A DNA stretch of 64,000 bases from Archilochus colubris (GCA_023079485.1 CM041083.1:112369554-112433553); one strand, 5' to 3'. Positions 41,111-53,149 are shown, counted from the stretch's first letter. The notes: generated by a model not told the origin, from the sequence alone. Numbers and translations are program-made.

Positions 41111-44100
41111 AGTAATTCAAAAGAAAGAAAGTAAGTTTATTGGACGCCAACATTTCTTAGTCAAGATCTAAGTAAAGAAAACACACAGTAGAAAAAGTTG
41201 TACAAAGCAGCAATGGATTTACATTACAATAAAGAAAAGTTACCCTAAGCTATTAAGTCTCAGACCTAAAAAAAGTAGAAACCCCATCCTTAATTAAAAT
41301 TCAACACTGGTGTATTGAACTGATATACAATGACTATAAGGTATACAGGATTATAAAACCAGCTTCTTTTGTCTTCCTTCTATAATCCTTTAAAATGACA
41401 AGTGATTCTGTGTAAACCAATTGGAAAATTCTAGAGCAAATATACTGGATAATTCCAATTTCTAAAAACTGTAGGAAACTATTCTCCTGTACCCAAGCAC
41501 TAATAGTGATCCCATTTTCCTTCTTTTTAAAAAGGGACACTGTCAAGAATAAGCCTTGAAAAGAGTACTTTGTATGTATCTTCCATGTTACATTGCAAAA
41601 GAGTTTGCTCTGGTTTTTTGTACATATTTTAATCAAAGATGCTGCTTCAGTAGTGGGAAGCTTGTGTCTTTAAAAGGTACTGTGTATCACTGGAAAAACT
41701 GGAGAGGGAAAAATGGATTTAATCCTTTATTCTGGAATAGAGAAAAACAACATAAGAAATAAGCTCATCCCACAGAATCCAGATACATTTTTCAGGCATC
41801 CTAGCAACAACTGAGGATGCCCTTAATAGGCATTTCAATGCCCAAGCAGCTCAACTGTTGTGACTCAATTAATGTTTTAAAATTCTTTGATTTTACTAAT
41901 ATCAAGTATTCTTAATACAGATAAGTAGATTTACTGCATACAACCTTTCTCTTGATAGTGTCCCTTTGTGCACAATAGTTATAGTACAGTTTTTCACAAG
42001 TCATTTTAAATAAACAATGACATTAAAAAATACTCTCAGGCTGTGTTCAGCAAAAACAACAACAAAAAAAAGATTTTAACACTGATTCATTAACAGCAAT
42101 ATTTAAAAAACCCAAACCCGAAGCTTGCTTTGATTTTTATCTAAATCTTCTGGTAGGAAAATGTAAACAATTTTGTTGAACAGTATAGGCACATGCCAGA
42201 TTACAGGCTCATGCCATGTATTTGCACCCTCACTGTTAGTGCCAAGAAGGTAGGCAGAGTCTGTCCTTATCCCGTTTGAGGAACTTCTAGTTTTATCACT
42301 GGAAGCTTGGAATAAAAACAGAGTACATGTTGCTTAAGACCAAACCCGCGTGTCCTATTTGGGGTGGGGGGAGAACAAATGAACAAGATCATACAAAAAA
42401 TCTACTGGATATCACTAGAAGGCTTGCCTGAACAGGAAATGCAGGAACAAGGCTCTTTCAGCTGCGTTTTGGTTCACTGATAAGGCTACATCTCCATTCT
42501 GAAATACACAAGACAAACTCTAGTGTAACCTGCTGCTTCTTCAGCAGGTGATATGCTCAGTTACTGTCACAGGGTGTTCCACTCCTCCCCCTTATCAAAA
42601 TAAAATAAAAAAAAAAAATAAAAAAGCACAGATACAAGATAGAAGAAGTAGAAATGGTATTATTAACTTGTTCACATCCTTTGTTTTTTTAAAACTACAG
42701 ATCTTTACCCTGGCTGTATAAGCAGGTTTTAGGTAGAGGAAAATAACTTTTGGTTCTAGGACTTAAAAAAAACTTTATGTATTTTTCTGCCACTGCTCAC
42801 TTTCAATGGTTGACTGTGGTCCCAAATTAGCAAAGGATGTAAGCGCATGTTTAAAAAATAATTAAGACTCATCTGAATGGAACATAACCATAAGCTTAGA
42901 TGCTTTGCCTACACAGAAGTGAAAGGAAAAAAAGTCCCAGACCAAAATATATTTCATGGCTCAACCTTGCTCCTCTTAAATGCAGTGGGAGTTTCTACTG
43001 TACCTCCACTGAAGCAGGATAGTTGTCCAAGATTTTTCTGACAGGTTATAAAAACAGGAAAAAACAAACAAACAAACAAAATTAAAGATTCTAATCTATA
43101 TATTAAAACATCTCCACATTCCTGTCACAAATTTTATGAAAAAAAGCAAAACACCTTTGTTATTTAACAAGACCTCTAACTTTGTGTCACTTTAGTACAC
43201 AGCTACAAAATTAAACAAAATATGATGAAAACAGATTTTTTATCAATAAATTTGCCTTTTATTTTGGCTGTGGCCAAACTAGACACTCTTCAAAAGACCT
43301 TTATTTATAAACAAGCAACTAACATTTTTCCATAATTTAACTTTTAAAACATATATTAAAGTTATATAAGTGGAAGCATATTTATTCTGTATCCTCCAAA
43401 ATAAACACTTCTATCAAGGGCTTTTTAAGATACTGTATAAAAGCTAATAGAAAACCAGAACTGCTATATAAACATCTCATATTTAAACTTCGGAGATTCT
43501 GAATTCCTTTACTAACCAGGAACTGAATAAAAAAACCACACCACAGAACACACTCAAAGTTAAACCCCCCCAACAACTAAAGAAAAATTCAGAAGGAGGC
43601 TATTTAGGCCAAAAATATTATATGGATATTTTTATAATACATAGTATACTAGGAAAAAGGTCAAGGTTTCTTCAAAGAAGATGTACAAGCTTTTGATTTA
43701 AAGTGTATAGAATTTATCATCATATCACAGAGCAGAATCCCAGATGGAAGTTAGATGACTATGACACAGCCAAACTAGTTGCCATCATATTTTTGAGAGG
43801 CTACATTAAATTTTCATACTGTTATGTAGACGAATCACTGGTGAAAACCTTCTGAAAACAATTGGTGAACCATTTTACAAGAGCATTTTCATAGTTTGTC
43901 TGCACAGATTTCTTAAATAAATTTAGGGGATACTTAGCAAAGCTTTATGTTTTTCTGATTTTATTAAACAACGTTCAGTGCAATAAACATTTAGTTTTGA
44001 AATTGTAAATGGGTGGAAAACAATGGTGGTACAGTGGATTCACTGAGAATTATCTAATTCTGTGTGAGCCTAACTAATGACACCCACCCTCAGGAGTTAC

Positions 44101-45850
44101 ACTTCAACCTAATTTTGCTAAAACTTAGTGTCAATTTGCAATTCTTTCTACTTTCAAGTTTGGGATGCTGGCAAAAAATTTAATGGTTACATATACAATT
44201 AAAGCCTCACTCCTGATCCCCCTGAAACTGGTGGTCAGACTCCTGCTGCTTTCCATGGAGAGAGACAGAGCTCTGACTAGATAAGTGTGGAATGCAATCC
44301 ACCTCTTCCAACACCCCTGGTGTAAAGCTGGTCAGGATCACAAATACTGTTTGCATCATTTATGTTCACTTTAATCCAAAACCACTCCATTAAGTTTAAA
44401 TTCTAGCAGAATTTTTCACTGTTAATTTACCACCGACTTCTTGGTAAATATTTCATTTACTTACAGAATAATTTTGGACCCTTACTATAGTTTCTGGTAA
44501 ATATCAATGATACTACTTACACTAAACGCTCAAGTTGTGATTTGAGGTAAAATAATGGAACTGCATGGAATACCTGCAGCCCATTGTTACCAGGATTTTC
44601 AAAAAATTAGAAAATTGCAACACAGTACCACAAATGATAGAAAGCGGCAGAAAGAAATATTCTATGCATTGCATTCATAAAATGCAGTGATTGTAGTGTG
44701 ATGTTTTTTCCTCTGCTTTGAGCTGGATATGTATGTTTAATACACATTTCAAATACATACTTCTTCATTTATACAGATGTCTATATAAATATTTACACTT
44801 TCAGTTTTAACAAAAAAACTTTGTACTCACGGCCAAACTTCTTATTGTGTGTAGGAACACAACTCATCTTCTGTCCCTTAATGAGCTTTCTTTTTTTTTT
44901 TTTTTTGATTTAATAGTTATACATTCCTTTGTAGTTAGAATTACAAACAGTTGTACAAATAGTGGAAACAAAACTATGAAACTTGTCTAGCTTCCATTCA
45001 ATCTTAGTTCATGTTATAAACAGTACCATTTGCATTATGATAGCTGTTAATACAATGACTTTAGCTACCAAAGCATCTAGAGTAAATTAGTCTTTGGGAC
45101 ATTATATAAAGCAAAGTACCCTCTCCCTCAATTTTCCTTAGAAACTAATAATTAAATGGCTGAAAGCAGGCTTGCTGCTAATTTTTATATAAAAATCTTA
45201 ATAATATTGCTGTGTTTAGACTTTTTTAATTTGCACAAGTTCCATATAACAACAAAACAATTCTATGTTCCCTTAAAATATCAAACATTCGTATCTAACA
45301 ACACCAGGATTACTTAAACTTGAGGTTTATTTGTTATTGCTAAAGGTTTATAAGACCTGTATCTAGACACCCCATCCACTTCCACCCTAACTGCAAGTGC
45401 ATGGCAACTATTTATATGGAGCTTGTGTGTTCGTTTCTTTAAAAAAAAAAAGTTGGTTACAGTATTTCACTACTATAAACTCACAGTTAGAATCCAAATT
45501 GTTGTTGCTTTTTCATTTAATATATAATTTCATATATAATACACACGCACACACCAACATCACAGGATGAAGATCCATGCATACAATCCAGATGTGATCG
45601 TATTTCAGTGTTAAAAGAAATAAAAATTATTCTGTTACTGTTAGATCCCAGACCACAGAATTTTAAATTATTCTGCTTTCAACCTACTAACCAAGTTAGT
45701 TTACCTTATTCTTCAAATCCAGGCATCATCACCAACACTGAATTTGCCATTATTGTTTCGATCCTCTTAAGTTTTTTACTTTATATGGCATACATCTGAG
45801 ATCCTGAACACAGCCTCCACTGAACCAGCTTCTTAAGGTACGCATTAAAG
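41111..45850 (-). other. ZBTB21: probable ZBTB21 3' untranslated region
   Basis: A 4.7 kb AT-rich stretch follows the ZBTB21 stop, with no recognised interspersed repeats, unlike the flanks. It has many ATTTA-type AU-rich elements and several minus AATAAA signals. The most distal plausible one is at 41136-41141 (tttatt on plus), followed on minus by a TGTGTC element. Human ZBTB21 also has a multi-kilobase 3'UTR. Simple A-rich runs are at about 42596-42626 and (AAAC)n at 43058-43082. The exact 3' end is inferred. Confidence 0.55.
41136..41141 (-). terminator. candidate distal polyadenylation signal of ZBTB21
   Basis: AATAAA on minus, with a TGTGTC GU-rich element about 40 nt downstream. Other AATAAA signals further upstream (for example near 43260 and 43302) could be used instead. 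Confidence 0.35.
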
Positions 45851-48800
45851 CTAATTGTGTGTCTGTTCATGGCTCCAAAGACTAAAAGCTGTCTTGAAAG
45901 TCCTATGACACAGTTTACACATGTATTGTCTTTTGAATGTGATTGCTGAGAGTGGTGGAGCATGATAAAAGAGTGTATCTGACTCCTGCGGTACAAATAA
46001 CTTTTCAGTAGTAGTGGAGCTTTCAGACAAGCCTGTTGGACTATCAGGCTCCAAAGGCTGGATTTTGGGGAGAGGTGGGGGCGGAGGTAAGGGTGGTGGT
46101 GATGGGGAATTAGCTGGTGGACATATGTCAGGCTCCTTATTTGTAGATTCCTCTGCAGCCTGAGACATATGGGACTGGAAATGACTCCAGAGACGGAAAT
46201 TGGTTCGGAAGGCCTTGTTACACACGTGACAAATGAATGGCTTCACGGAGCACAACAGCTCTTGGTGACGCTCCAGCTGCTTGCGTAGAGTGAAAATCTT
46301 GCCACACTTTTCACAGGGCCACAAACCAGCATCTTTGTTGGAGACTACTTCCTTAGGTTCTCTGCTAGTTTCAGTGGCCTCATCCTCTATGTCGTCTGCA
46401 GGCTCTTCTTTGATCTGAATTTTAAACTGCTTGGAAACACTTAGGTCTTCGGGTAGGCATGAGGAATCTTCGGAATCGAAATTGATTTGCTCCGATGAGT
46501 CACTGAACACGCCATCTTCCTTTGCAGCAACAAAATTGTTCATTTTATTGGATTCTGACTGAGCAGGCAATCTGGATGAACTAGTTATTTCTCCGTTGTG
46601 ATCCCGGATAGGCAAAGAAAAGTTCTCTGATGGAGCCATCGTGTTTTGATTGTGAACCTCAACTTGATGACGCCATATACTGAAGGATGATTTAAAGGTA
46701 CGCATGCACTCAAGACAAGTAAGCTTCTTGTATTCACACTTGCTTTCATGTTCGTGCTTCAGCTCTGGAGAAGAGAATCTAAGGCTGCAGTAGGGACAGA
46801 GAGTAGCATTTCTACACAGTCGCTCATGATTTCCCTGCTCAATAAGTGAAGAGAGCTTAGCATTGCAGAGACTGCACTGAAAAACCTCTTTGTTTTCTAC
46901 TGGACTTTCAATATGAACATGATCTTTCTGCTTAGGAGCCTTATTTCCTCCAATTGGTTTCTCCCCTGGGTGCATTTTTATGTGCTGTTTAAACTGCGAG
47001 AGGAAACGATAAGCTTTCCCACAGTAGGAACAGATATAGGCTCCTTTGGTTCTCGACCTCAAATTCCTTTTGATGACTTGTTGTGCTTGTGAAGCAGACT
47101 GTCCCTGGAAGCCTTGCTTGCCACGTCTTAGTTTAACGATCAGAGCTTTTTTAATTTCCCTCTCTCTTACTATATCAATCAATTTTCTTTGGAATTTTTC
47201 ATCCAAAACCGCATGCGAACTGGAAGCTGGTGATGGATTCTTCACAATTCCATGTTGTGTCTGGCAGTGCGTCCACACTTTGAAATTTGTGTGAAATCTC
47301 TTGTGGCATATATCACAAGCGTAGGGTTTCTCTGGATTATGATACATGTTAACATGACGATGAAGACCTGCTGTTGATCTGAAAATTTTAAGGCAGTGCT
47401 TACATTTAAATTTTTTATTTGGTCTTGCTTCTTCCATCTCACTGTATTCATCTTTACTGACATCAGAATCAGGAAAATCAGCATCAAGGTGCGGAGGGCT
47501 TGAGCCTTCCTCGAAGTTCTCTTCTGACCCAGGAGAACCCTGCTCATCTGCCTTCAGTTTCTTAAACGGTAATCTTCTATCAGCTTGAAATCTTCTTTTT
47601 GCTGGAAGTCGATTCGGTTCCTTGTGATCATCCTCAGTTTTAAACGGGAAGTCTTTATTTGTTGATGCTGAAGCATCACCCACTGTAACTCTTATTATTT
47701 CGGCAGGATCTGAAAGTGGACTGCTAGGTTCAGTTTTTATTCGCACCTCTGTGAGAGGGGAAGCAACCTCCTTATCAGTTGTCTGAGAGGCACTGAAAGA
47801 CCTAAGGCGATGTGGGTGTATTACCTGTGGTTTTTCATCTACAACTAACTTCTCTGATGACTCTTTCAAGGATGACTTTTGAGATACAACATTAAATGTC
47901 TTCTGGGAATCGTTAGTTCCCGGTGAGGAGGACGATGACACCTGTGAAGGTTTTAGGTCAACAGAGGGTGAGTATATAGGAACCTGGCTGTCCATGGACA
48001 GTGACCTTCGAAGGAGACTTTTTACTAGAGGCCCACTTCTGTCAATACTTTGGTTTGCTGGACTAGATCCACTAGATGGGATTACTAGCCCTAACTTTGA
48101 GTAGTAGAGCAAATTCCGGTCTTCACCTTGGCCATTTCCTCTTCCTGCCTCTCGCAACAAAAACGTAGATTCTGATGCACCGTGTAGAGACAAGACTGGT
48201 GGACGTGGTCTTTTCAATGACATCTCTGCAGTCTTTCCTCTTAGCAGCTGACCACTGCTTCCTGGTTCATCACTTGCTATTTCTTTCTCTGCTAAAGGCA
48301 TTTGAGGCAATATTGTGTTTCTTTTCACTAAACCAACTCTGGTCTGATCCTCCACAGTCCCAGAAGTTTCATGAAGCTTGGTATAGCTTACAGGGCTTTC
48401 TTTCAGCCATCTCCTTTCAGTCAGTGTTAAGTTGTGAAGGGTTTCAGTTGGTTTTGTTACTTGTGGTCTACTGCTAGTTTTGAAAGCAACAGAGGGTGAA
48501 GGTTTAGAAATATGGCTTAAATCATGTTGTGTTTGATTTACACTTTTCCCTTGTGCTTCAGTTCTGTTCTGACAAACAATGACACTTCTCTTTTGAGAAC
48601 TACTTTCATCTTCATCCTGATACAGTATTTTCTTAATAGGGCAAGCTGGAAAAGGTGCTTGAGGACTCTTAGAAACAATGTTTGTAAGAAAGGATATTCC
48701 AAGACTGTAGCCCAGTTCTTGCACAGCTGCAAGACTGCCTTTCTCAATGAACAGAGATGAAGAATAAATGTAGTTTAACACATTATCAAAAGCATCTGGC

Positions 48801-49027
48801 TCACAGAAGTCAAGTTGAAACACTGACTGAGACTCGTTCTCCTTATTCGTGAACAGAGTCTGGAAGTATTCACTGCTGGCAGCCAGAATGTTTTTATGAG
48901 CTCGAAATTTCTGATCTCCCACTATAAGAACAACATCACACAGCTGTCCCTTTAGACGCTCCTCATTCAGTGCGCTTAGAAGTGAAATGGCATGTGCTGG
49001 ATTGATGTAATGCAAGAGCCCCTCCAT
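45851..49027 (-). CDS. ZBTB21: ZBTB21 (ZNF295), BTB zinc-finger transcriptional repressor
   Basis: A nuclear BTB/POZ C2H2 zinc-finger protein; the human protein represses transcription and partners with ZBTB14. The 1058-codon frame is intact in one exon, and human is of very similar length. The start MEGLLHYINPAHAISLLSAL is chosen on strong Kozak context (ATCATGG) and exact BTB family start. A further upstream in-frame ATG at 49105 lies beyond the splice acceptor and would add 26 intronic residues. BTB domain: about residues 8-118. Zinc fingers begin near residues 542, 571, 666, 718, 744, 771, 905, 933 and 1037; those at 718, 744 and 905 end in Cys rather than His. Other motifs are PEDLS (859-863, CtBP-type), sumoylation-type IKTE (430-433) and IKEE (872-875), and a proline run (975-987). 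The last finger ends three residues after the final His-type ligand region, at HN. The stop is TAG. Confidence 0.97.
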   Translation of the reverse strand: MEGLLHYINPAHAISLLSALNEERLKGQLCDVVLIVGDQKFRAHKNILAASSEYFQTLFTNKENESQSVFQLDFCEPDAFDNVLNYIYSSSLFIEKGSLAAVQELGYSLGISFLTNIVSKSPQAPFPACPIKKILYQDEDESSSQKRSVIVCQNRTEAQGKSVNQTQHDLSHISKPSPSVAFKTSSRPQVTKPTETLHNLTLTERRWLKESPVSYTKLHETSGTVEDQTRVGLVKRNTILPQMPLAEKEIASDEPGSSGQLLRGKTAEMSLKRPRPPVLSLHGASESTFLLREAGRGNGQGEDRNLLYYSKLGLVIPSSGSSPANQSIDRSGPLVKSLLRRSLSMDSQVPIYSPSVDLKPSQVSSSSSPGTNDSQKTFNVVSQKSSLKESSEKLVVDEKPQVIHPHRLRSFSASQTTDKEVASPLTEVRIKTEPSSPLSDPAEIIRVTVGDASASTNKDFPFKTEDDHKEPNRLPAKRRFQADRRLPFKKLKADEQGSPGSEENFEEGSSPPHLDADFPDSDVSKDEYSEMEEARPNKKFKCKHCLKIFRSTAGLHRHVNMYHNPEKPYACDICHKRFHTNFKVWTHCQTQHGIVKNPSPASSSHAVLDEKFQRKLIDIVREREIKKALIVKLRRGKQGFQGQSASQAQQVIKRNLRSRTKGAYICSYCGKAYRFLSQFKQHIKMHPGEKPIGGNKAPKQKDHVHIESPVENKEVFQCSLCNAKLSSLIEQGNHERLCRNATLCPYCSLRFSSPELKHEHESKCEYKKLTCLECMRTFKSSFSIWRHQVEVHNQNTMAPSENFSLPIRDHNGEITSSSRLPAQSESNKMNNFVAAKEDGVFSDSSEQINFDSEDSSCLPEDLSVSKQFKIQIKEEPADDIEDEATETSREPKEVVSNKDAGLWPCEKCGKIFTLRKQLERHQELLCSVKPFICHVCNKAFRTNFRLWSHFQSHMSQAAEESTNKEPDICPPANSPSPPPLPPPPPLPKIQPLEPDSPTGLSESSTTTEKLFVPQESDTLFYHAPPLSAITFKRQYMCKLCHRTFKTAFSLWSHEQTHN

Positions 49028-49072
49028 GATTCTGATGCTTCTGAAAAAGAAAGAAAAAAAAAAATAAATTGT
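49025..49072 (-). promoter_or_regulatory. splice acceptor and start context of ZBTB21 coding exon
   Basis: On minus, a long pyrimidine tract (about 49043-49072, mostly T) ends in CAG at 49041-49043. This gives an exon start at 49040, 13 nt before the ATG. So the 5'UTR is mostly on upstream exon(s) not identified in this window. Confidence 0.8.
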
Positions 49073-50327
49073 ATGTTGCCTTATATGAACTGTTATTAAA
49101 CACACCTAATCCCTCTGTACTCCATAAACTGGCTAAACCACCATCAACAGTGATGAAGAAAAGAGCTTGTTTGGAAGAAAGGTATGGAAATTAAAATAAC
49201 ACTGCTAGCTCCAACAGATGTACAGGCATGAGAAGAACCAGCTCATGTGCCCACTTTGAAATACACTACTAACTGCTGATCTTACACTAACTTACTTGGG
49301 GGGGCTGTGTTCTCTTCCTGCAATACACCTGTCCACATGAAGAAACAGTTCAACAACTTTACCCCTAATCATTGTTTTGCTGAGCTTCAGGAAGATCTAT
49401 CTTGACAACTGTACTGGCAAACTCTAATCAACTATGTAAAGCTGAGTTATGTCAAGCTGCCTTTCTGAGACTAAGCAATCCTGACAGTCTCCTGACTGTC
49501 AGGGGCTTTGCTGACATTTTTAATAGGACAGTGAAGAGGGCATTAATACTGGGAAGGGAGAAGGAAGCAGGATTGTCTGTAATCTAGATTAATTCATCAT
49601 TGTTTATGCTTAGTAAGTGCTGTCAGTATAAAATTCTAGCAATCTGTGTCACTTACAACCACGCTGACAGGATCCAGTTTATTGGAAATGTCTCAATGAT
49701 AACTGAAGTACACCTGCACTGCTTTGTTGTAGTTTAAAAGCAATCAGAGATCTGAACTCTCTAGAGGTCCCTTCCAACTTCTAACATTTTATTTCTATGA
49801 TTTTATTCATTAGCTTACGAGCACTTTATACCCACAACCCATATACTTGAGGAACAGTTACCCTTGGAGGCATCCAAAAGTACAATAAGCACAAATCACA
49901 TTGTTTTGCAAAAATCTTCATGTTCTATATGCTTCAAAACACAGCCTGCTCCCTACTGCAGAATATCTCAATAACTCAACAGACTGCATCTGACTAGGAG
50001 GTAGATCAGATGTTAACAAAGGAAGACAACCAGGTTTGAAGTTATTTTAATCAAAGAACTGTAGCATGAACTGAAATTTATATATCTGTGCACATGCACA
50101 CTCACACAGAGAAACAGCAATATCCAGTTTTTTCTCTTTTTTCATGGACACTGACAATTCTTTCAAATTAAGCTGTAATAATTTTACACTACCTTCCTCC
50201 ATGTTGGCAGTAAAACAAGTCAACAATTTGTCTGTTAAAAGCAAATATCTTTTCACAACTTATTTGTAAAAGTACTCAGTAGTATATAATTTATACATGA
50301 TCTTTGCTACAACAACAGAAAGGTTTC
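49073..50327 (-). other. ZBTB21 5' intron, proximal part
   Basis: AT-rich intron with a short CR1 tail remnant at about 49745-49803. Nothing else is recognised. Confidence 0.6.
49745..49803 (+). mobile_element. CR1 3' tail remnant
   Basis: 'tctctagaggtcccttccaa' followed by 'tctatgatttta' resembles the CR1 3' terminus. It is very short and old. Confidence 0.6.
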
Positions 50328-50334
50328 ACTATTC

Positions 50335-50785
50335 TTGTGGTTTAATCCAGCAGGCAGCTAAACACCACACAGCTGCTGTCTTACTGGGACTGGAGAATCA
50401 AAAGTTGAAAACTTGTGCACTGAGATAAAGACAGCTTAAGAGAGCAGAGAAGGAAGGGAAAACAGTAATAATAATGATAAAAGAATATAGCAAACAAGTG
50501 GCATGGAATGAACGATGCAATTGCTCACCACTCACTGACTGATGCCCAGCCAGTCCCTGAGCAGCCTCTGGTGACCAACTCCCCCCCTGCATGAAGCCAT
50601 ATGGATGGAATATTTCTTCAGTCAGATGGGGTCAGCTGCCCTGGCTGTGTCCCCTCTCAGCTTCTTTGTGCTCCTCCAGCCTCCTCCTTAGCAGGGTGGT
50701 ATAAGAGGCTGAAAAGCGCTTGACTTAGTGTTAAACACTGCTGGGCAACAACTAAAACATCAGTCTCATCCTCATCCTTCTGCAT
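50335..50785 (-). repeat. 3' LTR of the provirus, truncated at its inner end
   Basis: Matches the 5' LTR from 'tgtggtttaa' through 'cttgacttagtgt...ctgggcaacaa' to about 'tctcatcctcatcc'. It then switches to internal sequence, so the U3 start, roughly 80 bp, is missing. Confidence 0.85.
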
Positions 50786-50984
50786 TAGCCACCAAGTATA
50801 CCCAGGTCCTTGAGCAAAAGCAATCCTATGGATGTGTTTGACTTTGACTAAAGCAGCAATAACCCAGACTGTCTTTTCCATCTTACTTTTAATGTGTACT
50901 ACGAGGACTTTACCTCCTTCTAAAGTACATAGAACTTTTGATTGAGTTTTGAGTCTTGGTTGCTCAACTGGCAAATTCCCTGAT

Positions 50985-51460
50985 GTTCACAAACCAGGTG
51001 GCTTTTGCTAAGTGTGTTTCCCAGTGCTTGAAGGTCCCACCATCTACTGCTCTCAGTGTAGTCTTTCACAAACCATCGTGTCATTTCATTTTCCCAGCAG
51101 CTGGTGCATGATAGGGATGTGATACACCCCTCAACACCGTGTGCTTTTTTCCAGGTGTCTATGAGGCTGTTTTAAGACTCAGTCCTGTTCTCTGACCGAA
51201 TTCTTTCTCGGGTGCCATGTTGCCCTAAGACTTGTTTTCCAAGACCTAGGATAGTGTTCTGGGCAGTGCTATGGGGCATGGGATATATTTCCAGCCATCT
51301 GGTGATTGCTTCCACCATTGTAATAAGCAGCTGGCACTTGTCTTGGTAGGATTTTGGGAGCGTGATGTGATCAACCTACCAGACCTCCCCATATTTATAT
51401 TTCAGCACATCTCATGTTCACGGATAGCATAAAATAGTCTCCACAGTCAAGTCTAACAAA
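50985..51460 (-). pseudogene. retroviral integrase core remnant
   Basis: On minus, VDHITLPKSYQDKCQLLITM then WLEIYPMP and a SEN triplet are recognisable integrase-core features. At least two in-frame stops (TAG before VDHIT, TAA after the SEN region) interrupt it. The second catalytic Asp position reads Glu. Inactive. Confidence 0.75.
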
Positions 51461-51486
51461 ATCACACACCCATCTATATGTTGCAT

Positions 51487-51900
51487 CTATTTATTGATGG
51501 CTTGAGGTGTCATGGGCCCACTGAGCTTCAAATAATTCACCCTTATGGTGCCAATTCCAGGTCCATTCTTCTGAGCCACTGCAATCTTAGTAGCCAGATC
51601 CACTTGTTGGTTGTTTTGATGTTCTTCAGAGGCCCAACTGATGGATACGTGAACATCTACATGACTTACTTTTACAACCAGGTTCTCTACCCAGGCAGCA
51701 ATATCTTGCCGTAATGCAGCAGCCCAGATAGGTTTGTCTCTGCACTGCCAGTTGCTCTGTTTCCATTGCTGTAACCACTTAGGAGCATTTGCCACCATTT
51801 CTGAGTCAGTGTACAGACAGAATACTGGCCAATTTTCTTGGTCAGCAATGTCTAAAGCCAGCTGGATAGCTTTCTGCAAAATGGCTCAATTTACCTTCTC
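51487..51900 (-). pseudogene. retroviral RNase H domain remnant
   Basis: The best-preserved retroviral piece, open for about 130 codons. It includes LYTDSEMVANAPKWLQQWK (the T-D-S catalytic stretch of RNase H) and SHVDVHVS at the later active-site position. The upstream RNase H motifs are on the other side of a frame break near 51.88 kb. Confidence 0.8.
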
Positions 51901-53149
51901 CTTCAGCAGTTACTGCAACTTGTCATATAGGACTCTGTTCAGCAGTCTTCCACCTCTGGTGTGTTCCTGCAATACAACAGGACCCATCAGTGACCAGGGC
52001 CTATTGCTTCGCATTTTTTGGTAGTCGATTATATAGTGAGGCCTCCTCAGCACACATCACCACCTTTCCTAGTGATATTCTGCAACCTTTACCCTCCAGC
52101 CACTCCATGATCACTTCCAAGATCCCTGGGCAACTGCAGTTTCCCATTTGAGTCTGCTTTGTGATCTGTGCAATGCACTTACTCCACGCAGCATCAGTGG
52201 CACGACGTGTAGAGCAGATCTTCCCTTAAAACATCCAGCCTAGCACCAGCAGTCAGGGTGCCACGAGGAGCTCTGCTTCAGTACAAATCACTTCTGAAGT
52301 AGCTCAGACCCCTTCATATGCTGCCAATACCTCTTCTTCAGGTAGAGCATAGTGGGCCTCAGATCCTCTAAATCCCTGACTCCAAAACTAGAAGTTGCGT
52401 CTCTCCTGGTGTTTTCTACCAGAGGCCCCAGGTAGGGCCATTCTCCCTAGCTGCAGTGTAGAGGATATTTTTTACACCTTGTCCTGCCTGGACTGGCCCA
52501 AGGGTTACTGCATGAATTATTTCCCATTTGACTTGTTCAAAGGCTTGCTGTTGCTCAGGCCTCAATTTGAAATAATTCTTTCAGATCACTTAATAGAGTG
52601 GGCTTACAATATGACTGTAATTAGGAATATGCATTCTTCAAAAACTAATACACCTAAGAAAGCTTGTGCTTCCTTTTTGCTAGTTGGTGGAGACAGAGCT
52701 GTTACTTTGTTGATCACATCCATCAGGATATAACTACATCTGTCTTGCCATTTTATTTCTGAAAACTGGATCTTCTATGCAGGTCCCTTGACTCCAGCTT
52801 GTTTTATGGAAAACTGGCTCTAAGAGGGATTTGGACTATTTTCTTCCTTTTCTCAAAAACTTCTGCCATAGGGCTCCATTTAATGAAGAAAACAATGTGT
52901 TGCAGATGGTCCAGAGCTTCACCTTGTACCTTACACAGTGCACTGGTGAGGTAGCAATCAGCACCCACTGTACTTCAACCCCCAGAAACCCCACAACTGA
53001 ATGGATCTCCAAGAGAACAGGCAAGCTAGACAGTTGTGTAATTTCCTCCATCTCCAGGGCAGCTATAACAAAAGCTATAGCCTTTTTGGTCACTGAAATA
53101 CTCTATCCTGAGGCAGTCTATGCCAAAGATGCATGAAACCTCTGCACCA
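51900..53149 (-). pseudogene. reverse-transcriptase region remnants, core apparently deleted
   Basis: Minus translations give polymerase-connection-like pieces in several frames, but I find no YxDD-type catalytic box. The distance between the protease-proximal segment (about 52.9-53.15 kb) and the downstream segment starting near 52.87 kb is too short to hold a fingers/palm domain, which suggests an internal deletion near 52.87-52.90 kb. Confidence 0.5.

Noticed and set aside
49028..49105. 26-residue N-terminal extension of ZBTB21
   Set aside because: It reads through the polypyrimidine tract and splice acceptor, so it is intron; the family start is MEGLLHYINP.
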